DNA from: Lacipirellula parvula
GTDB taxonomy: Bacteria; Planctomycetota; Planctomycetia; Pirellulales; Lacipirellulaceae
Reading direction: 5' to 3'
NCBI RefSeq assembly: GCF_009177095.1
Contig: NZ_AP021861.1
Coordinates: 3,950,501 to 4,014,500 of the forward strand
DNA length: 64,000 nucleotides
A program made the position numbers and the translations under genes. Shown piece by piece: positions 25,550-34,895 of the stretch; position 1 is the stretch's first letter; every line of letters begins with the position of its first letter. The notes beneath the pieces were generated by a model. The model was not told the origin of the DNA, made no database searches, and saw nothing but the letters and a program-made list of their open reading frames with translations.

Positions 25550-26503
25550 TCACCCGCTGCTTGCCAGAGAGAGGGCGGCCAGCGGATTCGTGCGCGTCAT
25601 GCGCGTTACGTCCGCTTCGCTAATGGAAAGCTTCGTTCGCAGATTGTTCGACATCTGCCGCAGCGTGCAAGCCGAGCCGACAAGGTGCGAACGATCGGCC
25701 GCCCAGGTGGCGAGTTGCTCGTCGACAACGACCTCCTGCCCAGCCAACATGTACCGCCCCGGCCCCTTGCCGGCTGCAGACATCGCGTCGCTCACGACGA
25801 TCGCCCGCTCGGGGCCGACGAGTCGCAGATAATTCCGCAGCGCCACGAATGGCACGTGGACGCCATCGGCGATGAAGCAAAGCCACAAGCGATCGGCCAG
25901 CCCCAGCGCACGCTGCACGATGTTGTCGTGCCGATGCATTTGCAGCGGGCAGCCATTGCCGAGGTGGGTAAACATCGACAACCCCGCGTCAATCGAGCGT
26001 TCCAACTGGTCGAGCGACGGATTGCAGTGCCCCGCGGAAACAACGACGCCTTGCGAAACTAGCCATGCCGTCACGCGGCCGTCAGCGTCTTGCTCCGGCG
26101 CCAGCGTGACGAGTTTCACCATGCCGTCCGCGGCGTCGAGGAGTTGCTTCGCCGCGTCGAGCGTCGCCGGCCGCGCTTCCGCCGCCGGGTGCGCGCCGAC
26201 GTAGCCCGGCTCGCGGCTGATGAACGGCCCCTCAATGTGAATGCCGGCGACCATTTGGTGGGCCAGTTCGTCGCTCGCGGTCGCCGCGGCAACGCGTTGC
26301 AGACGGGCGGCCATGATCGACAAATCGTCGGTGATGATCGTTGCGAGAAACTTCTCAACGCCATCGCCGCGCATCGCCTCGCAAGCAGCGCGCAGTTCCG
26401 CGCTCGACAATTGATCGCCATTAAAATCAACGCTGGCGTAACCGTTGACTTGCAAATCGAAGAAGCGGACGTCGGTCGCTGCGGAAGTTTCCAATCGAGT
26501 CAT
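25550..26503 (-). CDS. NagA-like N-acetylglucosamine-6-phosphate deacetylase, minimal form
   Basis: The 317-residue amidohydrolase-superfamily protein carries NagA motifs: FDLQVNGYASVDF near the start, GIHIEGPFIS with the following GAHPA, SAGHCNPS, THLGNGC, FIADGVHVP and VVSDAMSAAG. These hold the metal and substrate residues for removing an acetyl group from an N-acetylated amino-sugar phosphate. Unlike full NagA (~380 residues), it lacks the N-terminal strands and C-terminal segment that form the second beta-sandwich domain. The ATG overlaps the stop of the dehydrogenase gene (TGATG), implying translational coupling. True substrate may differ from GlcNAc-6-phosphate. Confidence 0.78.
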   Translation of the reverse strand: MTRLETSAATDVRFFDLQVNGYASVDFNGDQLSSAELRAACEAMRGDGVEKFLATIITDDLSIMAARLQRVAAATASDELAHQMVAGIHIEGPFISREPGYVGAHPAAEARPATLDAAKQLLDAADGMVKLVTLAPEQDADGRVTAWLVSQGVVVSAGHCNPSLDQLERSIDAGLSMFTHLGNGCPLQMHRHDNIVQRALGLADRLWLCFIADGVHVPFVALRNYLRLVGPERAIVVSDAMSAAGKGPGRYMLAGQEVVVDEQLATWAADRSHLVGSACTLRQMSNNLRTKLSISEADVTRMTRTNPLAALSLASSG

Positions 26504-27528
26504 CAATCTTCGCCAACTACGAGCTGAATCTTCGCCACCGTTGCCGGGGCCTCGCTCCACTGCTGGAAGGCGGCCGCCACGCCGGCGAAGTCGACCGTTT
26601 GCGTCACCACTTGATCCACCGGAAATTGCTTCCGCCCAAGCATCGCGGCCACGCGGGCGAAATCCTCCGGCAACGCATTGCGCGAACCGAGGATGTCGAG
26701 TTCCTTCAGCACGAACTGCTTGCTGTCGTACTCGACCGGCGCCTTCGCGTACCCAATGTAGACCACGCGTCCTGCGAACGCGACCTCCTCGACCGCCAGC
26801 CGAAACGTCGCGGGCGAGCCGACCGCTTCAATGATCACGTTTGGCCCGTGCGAATCGGTGAGCGCCTGCAAGGTTCCATGGAGATCAACTTGCGACGAGT
26901 TGACCACGTCGGTTGCTCCGCAAAGCGCGGCGAGCGCGAGCTTCGCATCGTCGACGTCGACGGCGATCACCCGCGCCCCGCGTTCGGCGGCGCCGGCGAT
27001 CACTCCCAGGCCAATCGCCCCGCAGCCGATCACCGCAACCACGTCGTCGTTCGTCACGCGACCGCGTGCGACGGCGTGAAAGCCGATCGTCAGCGGCTCG
27101 ACGAGCGCAAGTTCGCAGAGCGACAGGCCGGGGACGGCCAGCAACTTTGCGAAGGGGACGGCGATGAACTCGGCCATGGCGCCGTCGCGCTGCACGCCGA
27201 GCGTCTCATTCCGCGCGCAGCAGTTGGCACGCGCCGCGCGGCATGAACTGCACGCACCGCAACTCGTATAGGGAATGACGAGCACCTCCTGTCCGACGCG
27301 CCAATCGCCGTCGACGCCGGGGCCGAGGCGCGCGATCGTCGCCCCAATCTCATGCCCCGGAACGCGGGGATAGCGGACGAGCGGATTTGCTCCGCGGAAC
27401 GTGCTGAGATCGGTGCCGCAGAACCCCACGCGACGAACTCGCAACAACGCTTCGCCCGCGCCGACCGTTGGGTGCGGCCGCTCGACAAGGTTCACCGTGC
27501 CTGGCGCACTGATTTCAATCGCTCGCAT
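26503..27528 (-). CDS. Zinc-type medium-chain dehydrogenase
   Basis: The 341-residue product is a medium-chain alcohol/polyol dehydrogenase. [12 protein letters not shown] and [10 protein letters not shown] hold the catalytic zinc ligands, and [15 protein letters not shown] is the four-Cys structural zinc loop. [17 protein letters not shown] is the nucleotide-binding Rossmann motif. Related enzymes oxidise sorbitol, L-threonine or galactonate-type polyols with NAD. It overlaps the aldo/keto reductase gene by 14 bases and the NagA-like gene by one base, so all three are probably translated together. Confidence 0.88.
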   Translation of the reverse strand: MRAIEISAPGTVNLVERPHPTVGAGEALLRVRRVGFCGTDLSTFRGANPLVRYPRVPGHEIGATIARLGPGVDGDWRVGQEVLVIPYTSCGACSSCRAARANCCARNETLGVQRDGAMAEFIAVPFAKLLAVPGLSLCELALVEPLTIGFHAVARGRVTNDDVVAVIGCGAIGLGVIAGAAERGARVIAVDVDDAKLALAALCGATDVVNSSQVDLHGTLQALTDSHGPNVIIEAVGSPATFRLAVEEVAFAGRVVYIGYAKAPVEYDSKQFVLKELDILGSRNALPEDFARVAAMLGRKQFPVDQVVTQTVDFAGVAAAFQQWSEAPATVAKIQLVVGED

Positions 27529-28579
27529 CGGTCATCCTCGCAGGAAGTATCGAGATGAGGCCGCGTTCGCATGCCGCTAACCAAAACTGAGTGGGAAGCA
27601 GCGTTTCAACTGCAGCAACGTTCTCCGCAATCTTTGCGGGTGCACTCGTATTGAGGGCCACCGCAGCGACGCCCGTAAGGTGCAGCGCAAATTGCACGCA
27701 AGCGGTCGCCGGCGGCATGTCCCACTCGCGGCAGAGTTCATGGAAGCGCTCGCGCCATGCGAACGCCGCCGCATCCTCAGCGTTCGTTCGCGCGGGCAGG
27801 CGGTAATCAAGGTACCGGCCGCCGACAAGAAACCCAGCGTGGAACACCGCTGAGTTGACGACGCCGATCCCCTTCGCCGCCAGCGACGCCACCCACGCGA
27901 TCAGCTCCGGCGGATGGCGGTAGATCGTCAGGCTGTTGGCGAGCATCACCCAATCGAGCGGCGTCTCCGCTTCGATCGCCTGGATGACGCGCCAATCTTT
28001 CGCGCCGACGCCGATCGCACGCACCGCGCCGCGCTGTTTCAGCTCGCCGAGCGCGCGGTAGGCGTCAAGTATGTCGTCGAAGCGGCGCCGCCGTTCGCTC
28101 TCGCTGGCCGCCGCCGCGAGATATTCGTCGGGATCGTGCACCGAAACAAGCTGCGGCCGATACGACTCGCCCAGCAACTCGCAGCCTTGCTCCCAACACT
28201 CGTTCATCCCAGCGAATGAAATCCGTTGCTGGGCGTCGTGTTTCAACCCAGCCCATACCCCCGGTTCGAAAGTTGGCTCCGCGCATTGCAGAGGCATTCG
28301 CTTCCAACCAAGCTTGTTGCTAATAACGACGGCGTCCGGGGCGATGCCCAACTCGCGAAGATTACGGCCGATCGTCTCGAGCGCCAGCCCGGCGCCATAC
28401 TTACCCGCCGTATCAATCGCCACCGGCATGGGGCATTGTGTAAACCACTCGCGGCAAATTGCCAGCTTCGTCTCCGCGGGAACGGCTTCGTACAGGTTGC
28501 CGAGCGAACTCGTGCCGAACACGAGCCGCGGCATGACGACGCCCGTGTTGCCGAGTTTGCGGTGTTCCATGGCGATCAC
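27515..28579 (-). CDS. Aldo/keto reductase, D-threo-aldose/L-fucose dehydrogenase-like
   Basis: The 354-residue TIM-barrel oxidoreductase begins [20 protein letters not shown], as in the D-threo-aldose 1-dehydrogenase/L-fucose dehydrogenase group. [17 protein letters not shown] holds the catalytic Asp and Tyr, and [11 protein letters not shown] the Lys. Later AIGVGAKDW and [10 protein letters not shown] line the cofactor side. It would use NAD(P) to oxidise an aldose or reduce a carbonyl. The GTG start at 28579 overlaps the permease stop as GTGA; an ATG at 28570 is also possible. Operon position suggests it acts on the imported sugar. Confidence 0.83.
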   Translation of the reverse strand: MIAMEHRKLGNTGVVMPRLVFGTSSLGNLYEAVPAETKLAICREWFTQCPMPVAIDTAGKYGAGLALETIGRNLRELGIAPDAVVISNKLGWKRMPLQCAEPTFEPGVWAGLKHDAQQRISFAGMNECWEQGCELLGESYRPQLVSVHDPDEYLAAAASESERRRRFDDILDAYRALGELKQRGAVRAIGVGAKDWRVIQAIEAETPLDWVMLANSLTIYRHPPELIAWVASLAAKGIGVVNSAVFHAGFLVGGRYLDYRLPARTNAEDAAAFAWRERFHELCREWDMPPATACVQFALHLTGVAAVALNTSAPAKIAENVAAVETLLPTQFWLAACERGLISILPARMTDASD

Positions 28580-29760
28580 TGCACAGCGCGATGCCGCAGT
28601 TTGTCGAGCGCAACGGCGGTGACGATGATCGCCCCGGTGACGATCTCTTGCATCCAGACTTCGAGGCCGATCTTCGTACAGCCGTTGTTGATCGTCGACA
28701 TCAGCAAGGCGCCGGCGACGGTGCCGAGAATCGTCCCCACGCCGCCGGAAAGGCTGGCGCCGCCGATCACCGCCGCGGCGATGACGGCGAGTTCGTAGCC
28801 TTGCGCGGTCGTCGGATCGCCCACCTCAACGAAGCTAAACTGCAACACGCCTGCGACGCCAGTCAACACTGCCGCGAAGGCATAGAGTTTTAATTTAGTC
28901 CGCTCGACGTTGATGCCGCAGAGGCGGGCGGTCTGCTCGTTGGAACCAATCGCATACAGATGACGGCCGAACTGCGTGTACCGCAGCACGCCGGCAATCG
29001 CGACAGCGAGGATGAGAAAGATCCAGACGCCGGGCGACCACCACTGGTGGGGGCGAAGAATGAGCGAAGCGTCGATTGCCGCGCTCGGAAACCGCATGAA
29101 GTTGTTGAGCGGCGTCGGCGGCGGATAAACGGCGGAATTGTCAGCTAGCCCTTTCGCTGCACCGCGGAGGGCGCCCCACATGCCGAGCGTCACGATGAAC
29201 GGCGTCAGCGCGATCGACAGCTTCAGTTCCGACTCGCCCCAGAATGCGACTGCCGCCACGACAACGGCCAACAAGATCGCCGCGCGGTGGTCGAGGCCGT
29301 AACTCCACGCCGCCACGCCGACGAGTGCGCCCGCCACGATTGCGGCGACGCGACCGATGCGACCAATCACCATCGTCCCGATGCCGAGCCCGCACGCTGC
29401 CGCGACGGCCACGCCGGCCACTGCGGCGAGCGTCGACGCCGTGTACACGCCAACCGCCGCCGAGCCATCCTCCCCGCCGAGTAATCGCCGCAGCACGAGC
29501 GCGACGACCACCGAGACGAGCGCGATCAGCGAACCGACCGAGAGATCGATCCCGCCCGAGATGATCACCATCGTCCCGCCGAGGGCCGCGACGCCGATCA
29601 CCGCCGTTTGCAGCAGGATGCTTTGGGTGTTCTCCCACGTCGGAAAAATATCCCACCGCATCGCGGCAAACAGCGACCAAACGCCGACAAGCGCAAGAAT
29701 CGGTCCCAGTTGATCAACCAGAGAGCGAAGTTTCGTCGGCAGGCGCGGATCGGCAGGCAT
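28576..29760 (-). CDS. Sugar ABC transporter permease (RbsC/XylH type)
   Basis: The 394-residue multi-helix protein has family signatures VIISGGIDLSVGSLIAL near residue 64, YAIGSNEQTARLCGINVERT near 270, and AAAVIGGASLSGGVGTI near 330. It forms the membrane channel for a sugar import complex with the adjacent ATPase and binding protein. It is longer than the usual ~330 residues because of extra hydrophobic segments at about residues 90-170. It lies 53 bases downstream of the ATPase gene and overlaps the aldo/keto reductase gene. Confidence 0.92.
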   Translation of the reverse strand: MPADPRLPTKLRSLVDQLGPILALVGVWSLFAAMRWDIFPTWENTQSILLQTAVIGVAALGGTMVIISGGIDLSVGSLIALVSVVVALVLRRLLGGEDGSAAVGVYTASTLAAVAGVAVAAACGLGIGTMVIGRIGRVAAIVAGALVGVAAWSYGLDHRAAILLAVVVAAVAFWGESELKLSIALTPFIVTLGMWGALRGAAKGLADNSAVYPPPTPLNNFMRFPSAAIDASLILRPHQWWSPGVWIFLILAVAIAGVLRYTQFGRHLYAIGSNEQTARLCGINVERTKLKLYAFAAVLTGVAGVLQFSFVEVGDPTTAQGYELAVIAAAVIGGASLSGGVGTILGTVAGALLMSTINNGCTKIGLEVWMQEIVTGAIIVTAVALDKLRHRAVQ

Positions 29761-29813
29761 ACGTATCTTCAGGTTCCAGTCGTAAATCGATCAGCCAATC
29801 AAGTTGTGCAACA

Positions 29814-31373
29814 TCATGGCGCCGCAACCGCCTCGCGCCAGAACTCCGTTGACTCGTCCGCCCCGGTCGCGGCCAACATGATGCGGTGCTCGGTCCATTC
29901 GGCGATCGGCCGCGCCGGCCCCAACCGGCCGCGGCACATCACTGCAATACGATCGCACAGCCCGAGCAATTCCGGCAGGTAGCTACTCACGACGAGCACT
30001 GCCCGCGGCGCGCGACCGCGCGCCGCATCGCCCGCGGCAAGCTCGTCGATCAGTCGGCAAATTTCCGCTTTCGATCCCACGTCGATGCCGCGCGTCGGTT
30101 CGTCGAGGAGCAGCACGTCGACATCGGCATGAAGGAGCCGCGCGATGGCGACCTTTTGCTGGTTGCCGCCGGAGAGGGCGCCCACCTGCTGCCGCGGCGA
30201 ATGGCATTTGATCCCCAGCCGATCGATGAGCGGCCGACTCGCGCGGGCTTGCGCGCCAGGCGTCACCCATCCGCGCGGCGTCAACCCCGACAGCTTCGGC
30301 AACGTGATGTTCTCAGCAATCGAAAGCTCCAGCGCCAGCCCCTCGAACTTGCGGTCCTCGCTCACTAGCCCCATCCCTTGCCGCCAGCGCTCGCTCGGGT
30401 TTTGCCAACCGTCGACCGTGGCGACGCGAACGGTTCCCCGTTGCACCGGGTCGAGCCCCATCACCGCGCGCAGCAGTTCGGTTCGCCCCGCACCGATGAT
30501 GCCGGCGATGCCGACGACTTCGCCACGGCGGAGCTCGAGCGTCGCCGATTCCGGCTTCGCGACGCCGCCGAGTTTCTCGCAACTGAGGACAGTCTCGCCC
30601 GGCCTCCGTGGCGAGCGCGGATAGAGATCTTTCACTTCCCGGCCAACCATCATCGCGACGATGCGATCGACGGGAGTTTCCCTTACCGAGCCGCTGCCGG
30701 TGGTGCGGCCGTCTCGCAGGGCAGTAAATCGGTCGCACTCCGCTTTGACTTCTTCGAGGAAGTGCGAAATGTAAACAATCGCCAACCCGCGCTCGCGCAG
30801 GCGGCGAATGAGTGCGAACAGCCGCTCGACGTCTTGCGCCGGTAGCGTGCTCGTCGGCTCGTCGAGTACAAGGACACGGCAGCCGATGGCCACGCTGCGG
30901 GCGATCTCGACCAGCTGCTGCTCGGCGACCGAGAGCTTTCCCGCGGGCAAGTCGAGCGGCAATTCCGGTCGGCCGATCTCGGCGAGCGCCGCCGCCGCCC
31001 GCTCGCGCAGCGCCCGGCGCCGGACGAACGGCCCGCGCGTCGGTTCGACGCCGAGCGAAATGTTTTCCGCGACGGTCAGATCGGGCGCGAGCGACAATTC
31101 CTGGTAGATCATCGCGATGCCGGCCGCGCGCCCGTCGGCCGGCGATTGCGGCCGGTACGGGACGCCGTCGAGCTCCATCTCGCCCGCATCGGGCACGAGG
31201 GCGCCGCTCAACACCTTCATCAGCGTGCTCTTGCCGGCGCCATTCTCGCCGACGAGCGCATGAACTTCGCCGCCGTACACCTGGAGGTCGACGCCCGTGA
31301 GCGCGTGCGTCGCGCCAAAACGATGACGGACCCCCGACATCATCAACCGTGGCGTTGCCTGAGGAGCGGACAT
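29814..31373 (-). CDS. Sugar ABC transporter ATP-binding protein, double domain (RbsA/MglA type)
   Basis: The 519-residue product contains two ABC ATPase domains in tandem. Domain 1 has Walker A GENGAGKST, signature KLSVAEQQ and Walker B VLVLDEPTS. Domain 2 has degenerate Walker A GIIGAGRTE, signature LSGGNQQ and Walker B VLLLDEPTRG. The degenerate second Walker A is normal for this family. It powers uptake with the adjacent permease and binding lipoprotein. It lies 75 bases downstream of the binding-protein gene. Confidence 0.93.
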   Translation of the reverse strand: MSAPQATPRLMMSGVRHRFGATHALTGVDLQVYGGEVHALVGENGAGKSTLMKVLSGALVPDAGEMELDGVPYRPQSPADGRAAGIAMIYQELSLAPDLTVAENISLGVEPTRGPFVRRRALRERAAAALAEIGRPELPLDLPAGKLSVAEQQLVEIARSVAIGCRVLVLDEPTSTLPAQDVERLFALIRRLRERGLAIVYISHFLEEVKAECDRFTALRDGRTTGSGSVRETPVDRIVAMMVGREVKDLYPRSPRRPGETVLSCEKLGGVAKPESATLELRRGEVVGIAGIIGAGRTELLRAVMGLDPVQRGTVRVATVDGWQNPSERWRQGMGLVSEDRKFEGLALELSIAENITLPKLSGLTPRGWVTPGAQARASRPLIDRLGIKCHSPRQQVGALSGGNQQKVAIARLLHADVDVLLLDEPTRGIDVGSKAEICRLIDELAAGDAARGRAPRAVLVVSSYLPELLGLCDRIAVMCRGRLGPARPIAEWTEHRIMLAATGADESTEFWREAVAAP

Positions 31374-31448
31374 GCGAAACCGGGCGAGAGCGAGTTAGAA
31401 GCGATCACCAACAATGCAAACGGCGCGAGCGGCGACGAACTACACGAA

Positions 31449-32447
31449 CTAATCGAGCAGCGGCTTGATCTCGGGAGTCTCCATATTCTCTTTGGTCGCG
31501 ATTCGCACGTCGGTGACGACCTGCTCTTCAATCGGCTTGCCGTCGAGATGATCAACCATCATCTTCACGGCCGTATAGCCCATCTTCACCGGGTCTTGCA
31601 CGACCAGGGCGTCGATCTCGCCGTCGCGCAGCGCCGCGACCAATTGCGGCGAGCTATCGAACCCGACGAATTTGACTTTGCCCGCGAGATTTGTCTTACG
31701 CAGCGCGGCGAGCACGCCCTCCGAGGCTGTTTGGTTCGAAGCAAACACGCCGTCGGCCTTGCGGACGACGTCGATCATGTTGAGCGCGGTGGTTTGGGCT
31801 TCGCCTTGCGAGGCGCCAGTGTAGCGATCGTCAACCAAGATTTCCGCCTCGCCGGCCTTCATCTCGGCGATGGCGCCATCTTCCCGCTTCGAGGTGCTCT
31901 CGTGGCCTTCCATGTGGCGAAAGCAGATCGTCTTGCCCCCCTTGCCGACAAGTTCCATCAGATGCTTACCGCCGAGTTCGCCAGCTTTGGTGTTGTCGGT
32001 CGCGACAAAGCTGATGAAATCCTTGCCGACTTCGCCATCGACGGCTGAGTCGAAGATCAGCACCGGAATTCCCTTCGCCGTCGCGCTCCGCACCTCGGCG
32101 GCCAGCGCCTTGCTGTCGGTCGGCGCGAGGCAAATGCCGTCGACGCTTGAATTGGTGAACTGCTGCGTCACCTGCTTTTGGCCCGCGCGATCGTTCTCGC
32201 TGCCGGGGCCTTTCCACAACAGCTCGACGTCGAGGTCTTTTGCCGCCTGCTCGCCGCCGCGACGCACCGCGTTCCAGAACGCCGATTGCGTCGCTTTCGG
32301 AATCATCACGATCGTTCGCTTCGCCTTACCCGCCTCGGACGTGGCCGAGGCATGCGCGTCCGTTGGCGTAGGCGATTTGGAACAACCGAGGATCGCGGTC
32401 AGCAGTAGCGCCATCGCCAGCGAAGCTGTTCGAGAAGGACGACTCAC
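31449..32447 (-). CDS. Sugar-binding lipoprotein of ABC transporter (RbsB-like)
   Basis: The 332-residue product has a lipoprotein signal (MALLLTAILGC, lipobox before C22) and a type I periplasmic-binding fold. Characteristic stretches are RTIVMIPKATQSAFWNAVRR, FTNSSVDGICLAPTDS, GIPVLIFDSAVDGE and GVFASNQTASEGVLAALR. It would capture a sugar at the outer face of the cytoplasmic membrane and pass it to the permease. The ligand cannot be named from sequence; aromatic and Asp/Asn positions resemble the ribose/galactose group. It is the first gene of the operon, and its promoter should lie between 32448 and the symporter gene. Confidence 0.9.
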   Translation of the reverse strand: MSRPSRTASLAMALLLTAILGCSKSPTPTDAHASATSEAGKAKRTIVMIPKATQSAFWNAVRRGGEQAAKDLDVELLWKGPGSENDRAGQKQVTQQFTNSSVDGICLAPTDSKALAAEVRSATAKGIPVLIFDSAVDGEVGKDFISFVATDNTKAGELGGKHLMELVGKGGKTICFRHMEGHESTSKREDGAIAEMKAGEAEILVDDRYTGASQGEAQTTALNMIDVVRKADGVFASNQTASEGVLAALRKTNLAGKVKFVGFDSSPQLVAALRDGEIDALVVQDPVKMGYTAVKMMVDHLDGKPIEEQVVTDVRIATKENMETPEIKPLLD

Positions 32448-32554
32448 AGAGAGCTCCCACGTTGCGGAATAGAGCGTGAAGAAGAAGGAAGAGCAGCGAA
32501 CTGCAAGTTTAGCCCCCCGACAAGCCGTTGGCTATCGCCTACGACCGCATGGAT

Positions 32555-32766
32555 TGAACCGCCAAGGACGCCAAGAGCGCCAAAGAAATTCGGGAAATGA
32601 ACCACGAAGACACGAAGAGCACGACGGCAACCAGTTTAGTCTTCTTCCGTTTTTGTATGTCCTTTGCGCCTCTGCGCCTTTGCGAGAGATCTTTTTATGA
32701 AAGGCATGTCTCACGCGAAGGCGCAAAAGGAAAGCGAGGGAAGATTGCGCTGCCTTGGCGGTTGCC
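32555..32766. repeat. Family F dispersed repeat (CGCCAAGG / CCTTGGCG type)
   Basis: The gap between divergent genes holds a composite element. It begins AACCGCCAAGGACGCCAAGA, continues through GAACCACGAAGACACGAAGA, then CTTTGCGCCTCTGCGCC and finally CCTTGGCGGTTG, which inverts its start. This pattern is a common dispersed non-coding repeat in planctomycetes and some other bacteria. It generates short open frames containing KISRKGAEAQR-like peptides that are often wrongly annotated as genes. No gene is called here. Confidence 0.7.
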
Positions 32767-32952
32767 TTTCAGACCTTACACTCCGCCCATTGCCTGGAAA
32801 TCTGCCCGGAACTTCGGTACCTTGTTCCGACGAGACAGACGCGTGCCGGGCAGAGCGACGCCTAGCGCCGCGGCGTTTCGCCCCCGCACGATCGGCGTCC
32901 GCAGGCGATGGACGTCGGCCACCCACCACTCAAGCCAAGGCTGGCGATTCAG

Positions 32953-34341
32953 ATGGCTGACGATTCCCGCGGCGCCGCCGCTGATCACACTCCCGGCGGC
33001 ATGGCGCTCCACACGAAAATCCTCCTCGGCCTGCTGATCGGCGCCGCGCTCGGCATCGCTTGCAATCTCAGCTTCCGCGTCCCCGCCGATGCGGCGAACG
33101 TCGCCACCATCGACGCGAACGGCAACGGCATCCACGACACCCTCGAGTGGTGGGCGATCCATGTCGCCGACCCGCTCGGCCGCGTTTTCCTGCGGCTCGT
33201 CCTGATGGTGGTGCTGCCGCTGGTTTTTTCAGCGCTCGTCCTCGGCGTCCTCGGCATCGGCGACCTCACTCGGCTGGGCCGGGTCGGCTTCACATCTCTC
33301 CTCTATACGCTAATCCTATCGGGAACTTCGGTTGCGATCGGCATTGGGATGGTCAATCTGATCCAGCCCGGCAAACGGCTCTCTGCGGAACAAACGGCCC
33401 AGCTGAAAGCCGCGTATTCGACCGAAGCCGATGACAAACTCGCCAGCGCCGACAAAAAGAAGCCGCTCGAGCAAATCCTGCTCGATATGCTTCCCGAGAA
33501 TCCAATCCAGGAAATGGCGGGCGCCCTCGACGGCAGTTCGAAGGGCAACGGCATGCTCGCCGTGATGTTTTTCGCCCTGATTTTCGGCGTTGCGCTTTCG
33601 ATGGTCGAGGAATCGAAGCGGGCCGTCACCGTGACGCTGTTAGAGAGTTTGTTTGACGCGTCGATGATCATCATCGGCTTCGCGATGCGATTGGCGCCGT
33701 ACGCGGTGGCCTGCCTGATGTTCTCGATGACCTCCCGCATGGGGGGCGGCATCCTCGTGACGCTCCTCTGGTTCGTACTGACGGTGGTGCTGGCGCTCGC
33801 CATCCAAATGTTCGTCGTCTATTCCCTAGCACTGAAGACGTTCGCTCGCCGCAGCCCGGTGAAGTTCTTCCGCGATGCGCAGGACGCGATCCTCACCGCG
33901 TTTGGCACGTCGTCCTCCAACGCCACGTTGCCGACGGCTCTGCGGGTCTCGAACGAAAAGTTGGGAATCCCAGCGGAAATCGGCCGCTTCGTACTGACCG
34001 TCGGCTCGACCGCGAACCAGAACGGCACGGCGCTCTACGAAGGGGTGGTCGTCCTCTTCTTGGCGCAAGTTTTCGGCGTCGAACTTACCCTCCCGCAGCA
34101 GCTGACGGTGGTTTTAATGTCGGTCTTGGCCGGCGTTGGGACGGCCGGCGTACCCGGCGGTTCGATCCCGCTGATCGTGGTCGTGCTCCGCTCGGTCGGC
34201 GTGCCGCCGGATGGGGTGGCGATCATCCTCGGCGTCGATCGCGTCCTCGACATGTGCCGCACGACGCTCAACGTCACGGGCGATCTCACGCTAGCAGCCT
34301 GCGTCGCCGCGACGGAAGAGCGAGCCGAAGCGAAGCGTTAG
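32953..34341 (+). CDS. Dicarboxylate/amino-acid:cation symporter (DAACS family)
   Basis: The product is about 462 residues with roughly eight membrane segments and the two re-entrant hairpins of GltP/DctA-type carriers. GTSSSNATLPT is the serine-rich first-hairpin motif, and TANQNGTALYEG, GTAGVPGGSIPL and VDRVLDMCRTTLNVTGD contain substrate- and ion-binding residues. It would import glutamate, aspartate or C4-dicarboxylates with H+ or Na+. A hydrophilic loop (residues ~115-175, rich in Lys/Asp) is longer than in E. coli homologues. The start is uncertain: ATG 32953 is used, with another ATG at 33001. Confidence 0.9.
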   Translation: MADDSRGAAADHTPGGMALHTKILLGLLIGAALGIACNLSFRVPADAANVATIDANGNGIHDTLEWWAIHVADPLGRVFLRLVLMVVLPLVFSALVLGVLGIGDLTRLGRVGFTSLLYTLILSGTSVAIGIGMVNLIQPGKRLSAEQTAQLKAAYSTEADDKLASADKKKPLEQILLDMLPENPIQEMAGALDGSSKGNGMLAVMFFALIFGVALSMVEESKRAVTVTLLESLFDASMIIIGFAMRLAPYAVACLMFSMTSRMGGGILVTLLWFVLTVVLALAIQMFVVYSLALKTFARRSPVKFFRDAQDAILTAFGTSSSNATLPTALRVSNEKLGIPAEIGRFVLTVGSTANQNGTALYEGVVVLFLAQVFGVELTLPQQLTVVLMSVLAGVGTAGVPGGSIPLIVVVLRSVGVPPDGVAIILGVDRVLDMCRTTLNVTGDLTLAACVAATEERAEAKR

Positions 34342-34356
34342 GTCCGCAAACCGATC

Positions 34357-34446
34357 TGTGGAGGCGTCTCCGACGCCGATTTCGCGTTGCCCCTTAGAAT
34401 CCCTCAGCCCTCACGCGCTGCCTCGGGATCAGAGATCCCTCCCACA
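34357..34446. repeat. Family H paired mini-hairpins after symporter gene
   Basis: GGCGTC-TCC-GACGCC (34363-34377) and GGGATC-AGA-GATCCC (34425-34439) are two hairpins with the same design of a six-bp stem and a three-base loop. Their outer flanks, TGTGGAGG and CCTCCCACA-like sequence, are nearly complementary, so the whole may fold as a unit. It begins 15 bases after the symporter stop codon. Confidence 0.5.
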
Positions 34447-34496
34447 ATTCTCTCAGATCGCCGCGTTCCGCGATCAGTTCCCATCGCTGCCAACCG

Positions 34497-34560
34497 ATTT
34501 AAAAAACCTGGAAATTTTTTAAATCACCCGTTGACGCCGATCTCAATTCTCATATCCTAT
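34497..34560 (+). promoter_or_regulatory. AT-rich inverted repeat and putative promoter upstream of rpsD
   Basis: ATTTAAAAAA (34497-34506) and TTTTTTAAAT (34515-34524) form a perfect 10-bp inverted repeat in a strikingly AT-rich patch. Just downstream, TTGACG (34531-34536) is followed after 16 bases by TATCCT (34553-34558), a plausible sigma-70-type promoter. A transcript from here would have a leader of over 300 bases before rpsD, where S4 autoregulation could act. No other features were recognised in the remaining gap. Confidence 0.4.
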
Positions 34561-34895
34561 TGCTATTGAGACTCGATCTCACCAACCGCAGCCAGCACGC
34601 CTTTCGGTCGACTGCCAGCCACGGAGCGAAGGTTCAGCCACGGTTGAACCCCTTTGCGAACTCCCACGGCAAGAACAGCGACTGACGATGAGCCACCGCT
34701 GAGTTGCGATTCCAAGCGACCCGCTCGCACTCCATTGGAGCTGCCAGCATTCTCCGCCTCGATTGTGACTCGCTGCAGGCAGCGTTCAACCGCCAGTCAC
34801 CCGATAAAACTCGCCCGGCCCCAGCACTGCCAATCGCAGGAAACGCTGACGCCCGGCGCCCCACACAACGTCCCCGTACTTGAAGGATCATCGAC

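Noticed and set aside
32476-32726. Short genes on both strands in the gap before the symporter
   Set aside because: The peptides are translations of a dispersed non-coding repeat, including the KISRKGAEAQR pattern familiar from mis-annotated repeats.
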